Assembly: GCA_030699205.1 (NCBI GenBank)
Contig: JAUYJY010000025.1
Location: forward strand, 1 to 24,075
Reading direction: 5' to 3'
DNA: 24,075 nucleotides
DNA from: Candidatus Pacearchaeota archaeon
GTDB lineage: Archaea > Nanobdellota > Nanobdellia > Pacearchaeales > GW2011-AR1
The position numbers and the translations under genes are program-made. This document shows positions 21,412-24,075 of the stretch, one piece after another. The first letter of the stretch is position 1; each line of letters starts with the position of its first letter. A model generated the notes under the pieces. That model saw nothing but the letters and a program-made list of their open reading frames with translations, was not told the DNA's origin and did no database searches.

Positions 21412-23853
21412 ATGCCGGAACAACCAGACCACATAAAATTAAAAGTCCTTGAGGCCTTACAGGACGACGCATATAAGGGCGTTGCTCGTATTGATACAGA
21501 AGTAATGCGTGCATTGGGTCTACAAAGAGGAGATATTATTTCTATAAAGGGTGAAAAAGAAACTGTGGCGATTATAGACCGCTCATATCCCGCAGACATT
21601 GGAGAAGGAATTATTCGTATTGACGGTTTAACAAGAAAAAACGCAAAAACAGGAATTGGCGAAAAAGTAACAATAAGAAAAGCAAGTATAAAACCTGCTA
21701 AAAAAATAACAATCGCTCCAGCACAACCAGGAGTTATGGTGCAGGGAGACCCTGAAGCATTTAGGTCGGGACTTTTAGGAAGAGCATTAATGAAAGGAGA
21801 TTTAGTTTCTCTCGGAGGAGTCCAAAGACGTAGGGATTTAATGCATGACACTGACGATATCTTCGGAGACCTGCAGGATTTATTTGGACACGGATTTGGA
21901 GGATTTTCAGGATTCCAAAATATAAGATTTAAAATAATTTCAGTTTCTCCAAACCAACCAGTAATAATTACAGAAGACACTGAAGTAAGCGTAAGTGCAA
22001 AAGCAATAAATGTTTCAGAAGAAACAATCCCTGAAGTAACCTACGAAGACATTGGTGGATTAACAGATGAAGTTAAAAAAATAAGGGAGATGGTTGAACT
22101 TCCATTAAAACACCCTGAAATTTTTGACAGGCTCGGGATAGACCCTCCAAAAGGAGTTCTCCTGCACGGAGCACCTGGAACGGGAAAAACTCTTCTCGCA
22201 AAAGCAGTTGCAAATGAATCCGAAGCAAACTTCATTTTATTAAATGGCCCCGAATGTATGTCAAAATTCTACGGAGAAAGTGAGAAAAAAATCAGAGATA
22301 TATTCGAGGAAGCAGAAAAAAATGCACCCACAATTATTTTCATAGATGAAATTGATGCAATAGCTCCAAAAAGAGAAGAAGTTCAGGGAGAAGTTGAAAG
22401 GCGTGTCGTTTCCCAGTTATTAACAATGATGGATGGATTAAATTCAAGGGGAAGAGTTGTAGTTATAGGTGCAACAAACAGAGTTAACTCAATTGATCCT
22501 GCATTAAGACGCCCGGGAAGATTTGACAGAGAAATGGAGATTTCAATCCCGGATAAAAAAGGCAGATTAAACATTTTAAAAATTCACACAAGAGGAATGC
22601 CTTTAAAGAAAAATGTTGACTTAGAATTTTTAGCCGCAAAAACTCACGGCTTTGTAGGAGCAGATTTGGAAAGCTTAGCAAAAGAAGCCGCAATGAATTT
22701 ATTAAGAAAATTACTTCCTGAAATGAAACTGGAAGAAGATGAAGAAATTCCACAAATGGTTTTAGACAAAATAATAATCGGAAAAGAAGATTTTGAAGAA
22801 GCACTTAAAGTTGTCAGACCATCGGCAATGCGTGAAGTTCTTGTAGAAACTCCAAATATCGGATGGGATGACATCGGCGGATTAGACAAAATAAAACAAG
22901 AATTAAAAGAAGCTGTTGAATGGCCAATAAAACACAGACCAAGTTTTGAACGTTTAGGAATTACACCTCCAAAAGGTGTTTTGCTTTATGGTCCTCCTGG
23001 AACGGGAAAAACCCTTCTCGCAAAAGCAGTTGCAAAAGAATCAGAAGCAAACTTCATTCAGGTAAAAGGCCCTTCATTGCTGTCTATGTGGGTTGGAAAG
23101 TCAGAAGAAGGAGTTAGAAAAATATTTGAAAGGGCAAGACAAGTTTCACCTTGCATAATTTTCTTCGATGAAATAGATTCACTTGCTGGAAAAAGAGGAA
23201 TAGAACAGGGAACAAAAGTTACTGAACGTGTTTTAAACCAACTTCTGTCAGAAATGGACGGCATTGAAGACTTAAAAAACGTAGTAGTCATAGGTGCAAC
23301 AAACCGCCCAGATATGCTTGATTCCGCTCTTCTCCGTCCCGGAAGATTTGACAGGATTTTATTAGTAGATGTTCCAGATGATAAATCAAGAGAAAAAATA
23401 TTTGAGATTCACACAAAAAAAACACCAATTAGTTTAACAAAAGCAGAAAGAGAAGAGATAATAAATTTCATTGGTAAAGATTCTAAATTAAATGCTATAT
23501 CTAAAACATCCCCAAACAAACCAACAAAGCAAAAGGAAGCTAATAATTCAAAAGAAGAAAAAACCAATATAAAAGACCTGTCTGATAAGGATGCATTAAT
23601 CCATTATTTAGTTAAAAAAACAGAGGGCTTTGTAGGAGCAGATATAGAAAATCTGATAAGGGAAGCGGCATTAATAGCATTAAGAAAAGATATGGAAACA
23701 AAAACAATCACAGCAAAAGACTTTGAAGAAGCATTAGCTAAAACAAGCCCATCGGTTTCAGAAAATACTGCAAGCCGTTATAAAAAAATAGAAGAACATT
23801 ATTTAAAACAGGCAAAAGCAGGTCTTGCTTCAAGTCCTGTATATGCAAGTTAA
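21412..23853 (+). CDS. cdc48: Cdc48/VAT-type AAA+ ATPase (p97 family)
   Basis: The 813-aa protein unfolds proteins for degradation by the proteasome or other proteases. The N domain (about 1-205) has the double-psi barrel start (KVLEALQDDAYKGVARID) and a second lobe with an insert DIFGDLQDLFGHGFGGFSGF, rich in Gly/Phe. D1: Walker A G253APGTGKT with Ala in place of the usual Pro, Walker B FID312-E313, arginine-finger region RRPGRFDRE. D2: Walker A G527PPGTGKT, Walker B FFD586-E587, LLRPGRFDR. After FEIHTKKTPISL, D2 carries an insert of about 55 residues (about 674-728; Lys/Asn/Ser-rich) before KKTEGFVGADIENL. The C-terminus EEHYLKQAKAGLASSPVYAS lacks a terminal HbYX. Third gene of the zinc-ribbon operon. 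Confidence 0.97.
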   Translation: MPEQPDHIKLKVLEALQDDAYKGVARIDTEVMRALGLQRGDIISIKGEKETVAIIDRSYPADIGEGIIRIDGLTRKNAKTGIGEKVTIRKASIKPAKKITIAPAQPGVMVQGDPEAFRSGLLGRALMKGDLVSLGGVQRRRDLMHDTDDIFGDLQDLFGHGFGGFSGFQNIRFKIISVSPNQPVIITEDTEVSVSAKAINVSEETIPEVTYEDIGGLTDEVKKIREMVELPLKHPEIFDRLGIDPPKGVLLHGAPGTGKTLLAKAVANESEANFILLNGPECMSKFYGESEKKIRDIFEEAEKNAPTIIFIDEIDAIAPKREEVQGEVERRVVSQLLTMMDGLNSRGRVVVIGATNRVNSIDPALRRPGRFDREMEISIPDKKGRLNILKIHTRGMPLKKNVDLEFLAAKTHGFVGADLESLAKEAAMNLLRKLLPEMKLEEDEEIPQMVLDKIIIGKEDFEEALKVVRPSAMREVLVETPNIGWDDIGGLDKIKQELKEAVEWPIKHRPSFERLGITPPKGVLLYGPPGTGKTLLAKAVAKESEANFIQVKGPSLLSMWVGKSEEGVRKIFERARQVSPCIIFFDEIDSLAGKRGIEQGTKVTERVLNQLLSEMDGIEDLKNVVVIGATNRPDMLDSALLRPGRFDRILLVDVPDDKSREKIFEIHTKKTPISLTKAEREEIINFIGKDSKLNAISKTSPNKPTKQKEANNSKEEKTNIKDLSDKDALIHYLVKKTEGFVGADIENLIREAALIALRKDMETKTITAKDFEEALAKTSPSVSENTASRYKKIEEHYLKQAKAGLASSPVYAS

Positions 23854-23889
23854 ATTTGAATTAAAGTTCAATAATCACCTAAATGACAC

Positions 23890-23905
23890 CTCTTTTCCAA
23901 AAGAG
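23890..23905 (+). terminator. Possible Cdc48 operon 3'-end hairpin
   Basis: The arms ctctttt (23890-23896) and aaaagag (23899-23905) are exact complements, 37 bp after the stop, followed by a T-rich tract ttatttatttt after a C run. Archaeal termination relies on T tracts, so the T tract may be the functional part. Confidence 0.35.
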
Positions 23906-23963
23906 AAACCCCCTTATTTATTTTAACAAGTAAGCTCTTTTAAAATGCAACAATTATAATTAA

Positions 23964-24024
23964 TATCGAAAAGTCTCTCTCGTTTCGTCTTGAAATTTTG
24001 GATGCCAGAAGCAACTTCGACATA
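23964..24024 (+). repeat. Double-hairpin dispersed repeat, copy 3 (middle deleted)
   Basis: It starts atcgaaaagtctctctcgtt and shares tctcgtttcgtcttgaaatt with copy 1 and agcaacttcgacataa with copy 2. The centre of hairpin 2 is missing, so only one arm (gcaacttcga) remains. Confidence 0.8.
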
Positions 24025-24056
24025 AAACTCTGCCAGATATTTTCTGCAAACTAAAC

Positions 24057-24075
24057 TATAGTCTAAGACATTTAT
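24057..24075. repeat. Start of a second copy of the element at 4009, cut by the window end
   Basis: The last 19 bases, tatagtctaagacatttat, are identical to 4009-4027, the first arm of hairpin A of the branched element there. A chance 19-bp match in this size of sequence is unlikely, though A/T richness raises the odds slightly. Confidence 0.65.

Noticed and set aside
21324..21980. 218-codon minus-strand frame opposite cdc48
   Set aside because: It is antisense to a strongly conserved coding region, with no start context or family resemblance.

Overview
The window comes from an AT-rich archaeon. Evidence: transcription factor S, a Cdc48/VAT-type AAA ATPase, an archaeal-type signal peptidase with a Ser/His pair, AbrB-like zinc-ribbon and double-HTH Lrp regulators, a tRNA-Lys(UUU) gene with an intron in a canonical bulge-helix-bulge context, and TATA-like boxes about 25 nt before many start codons (leaderless transcripts). 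Short genes, very A/T-rich coding sequence, few recognisable pathways and many intergenic hairpins fit a DPANN-type genome such as Pacearchaeota or Woesearchaeota. The phylum assignment is inference.

Layout. 1-8200: metallophosphoesterase, two-HTH Lrp-like regulator divergent from an unknown 237-aa gene, a long hairpin-rich stretch, a small winged-helix protein, an actinomycete-like aminopeptidase N, a convergent KAS III-like (FabH) gene and a small unknown gene. 8175-8900: intron-containing tRNA-Lys whose 3' end is duplicated 201 bp away, bracketing 56-bp tandem repeats (att-like), then TFS. 9045-14881 is a defence island: a single-chain type IIG restriction-modification enzyme translationally coupled to an abortive-infection-like gene and a 23-codon ORF, a three-TM protein, a DUF4258/DUF2283 toxin-antitoxin-like pair on the opposite strand, a degenerate copy of the RM C-terminus, a tightly packed three-gene cassette ending in a caspase/gingipain-like protease, and another RM C-terminal scrap. 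14937-17450: signal peptidase I, a secreted-protein gene split by an ~80-bp double-hairpin repeat, a transposase remnant, and a small orphan gene. 17450-20600: an AbrB-methyltransferase fusion coupled to an SDR, a RelE-type module whose toxin has a nonsense codon, and an AlaE-like membrane protein. 20700-23853: a Cdc48 operon led by a zinc-ribbon/AbrB protein, with direct repeats beside its TATA box.

The best candidate for an undescribed system is the three-gene cassette at 13754-14815: two small proteins of 65 and 72 aa translated in lockstep with a stand-alone His/Cys clan-CD protease, bracketed by RM gene debris. The second theme is palindromic elements: a two-hairpin repeat in at least three copies (one inside a gene), larger branched hairpin elements in several intergenic gaps, and a 19-bp repeat shared between 4009 and the window end.
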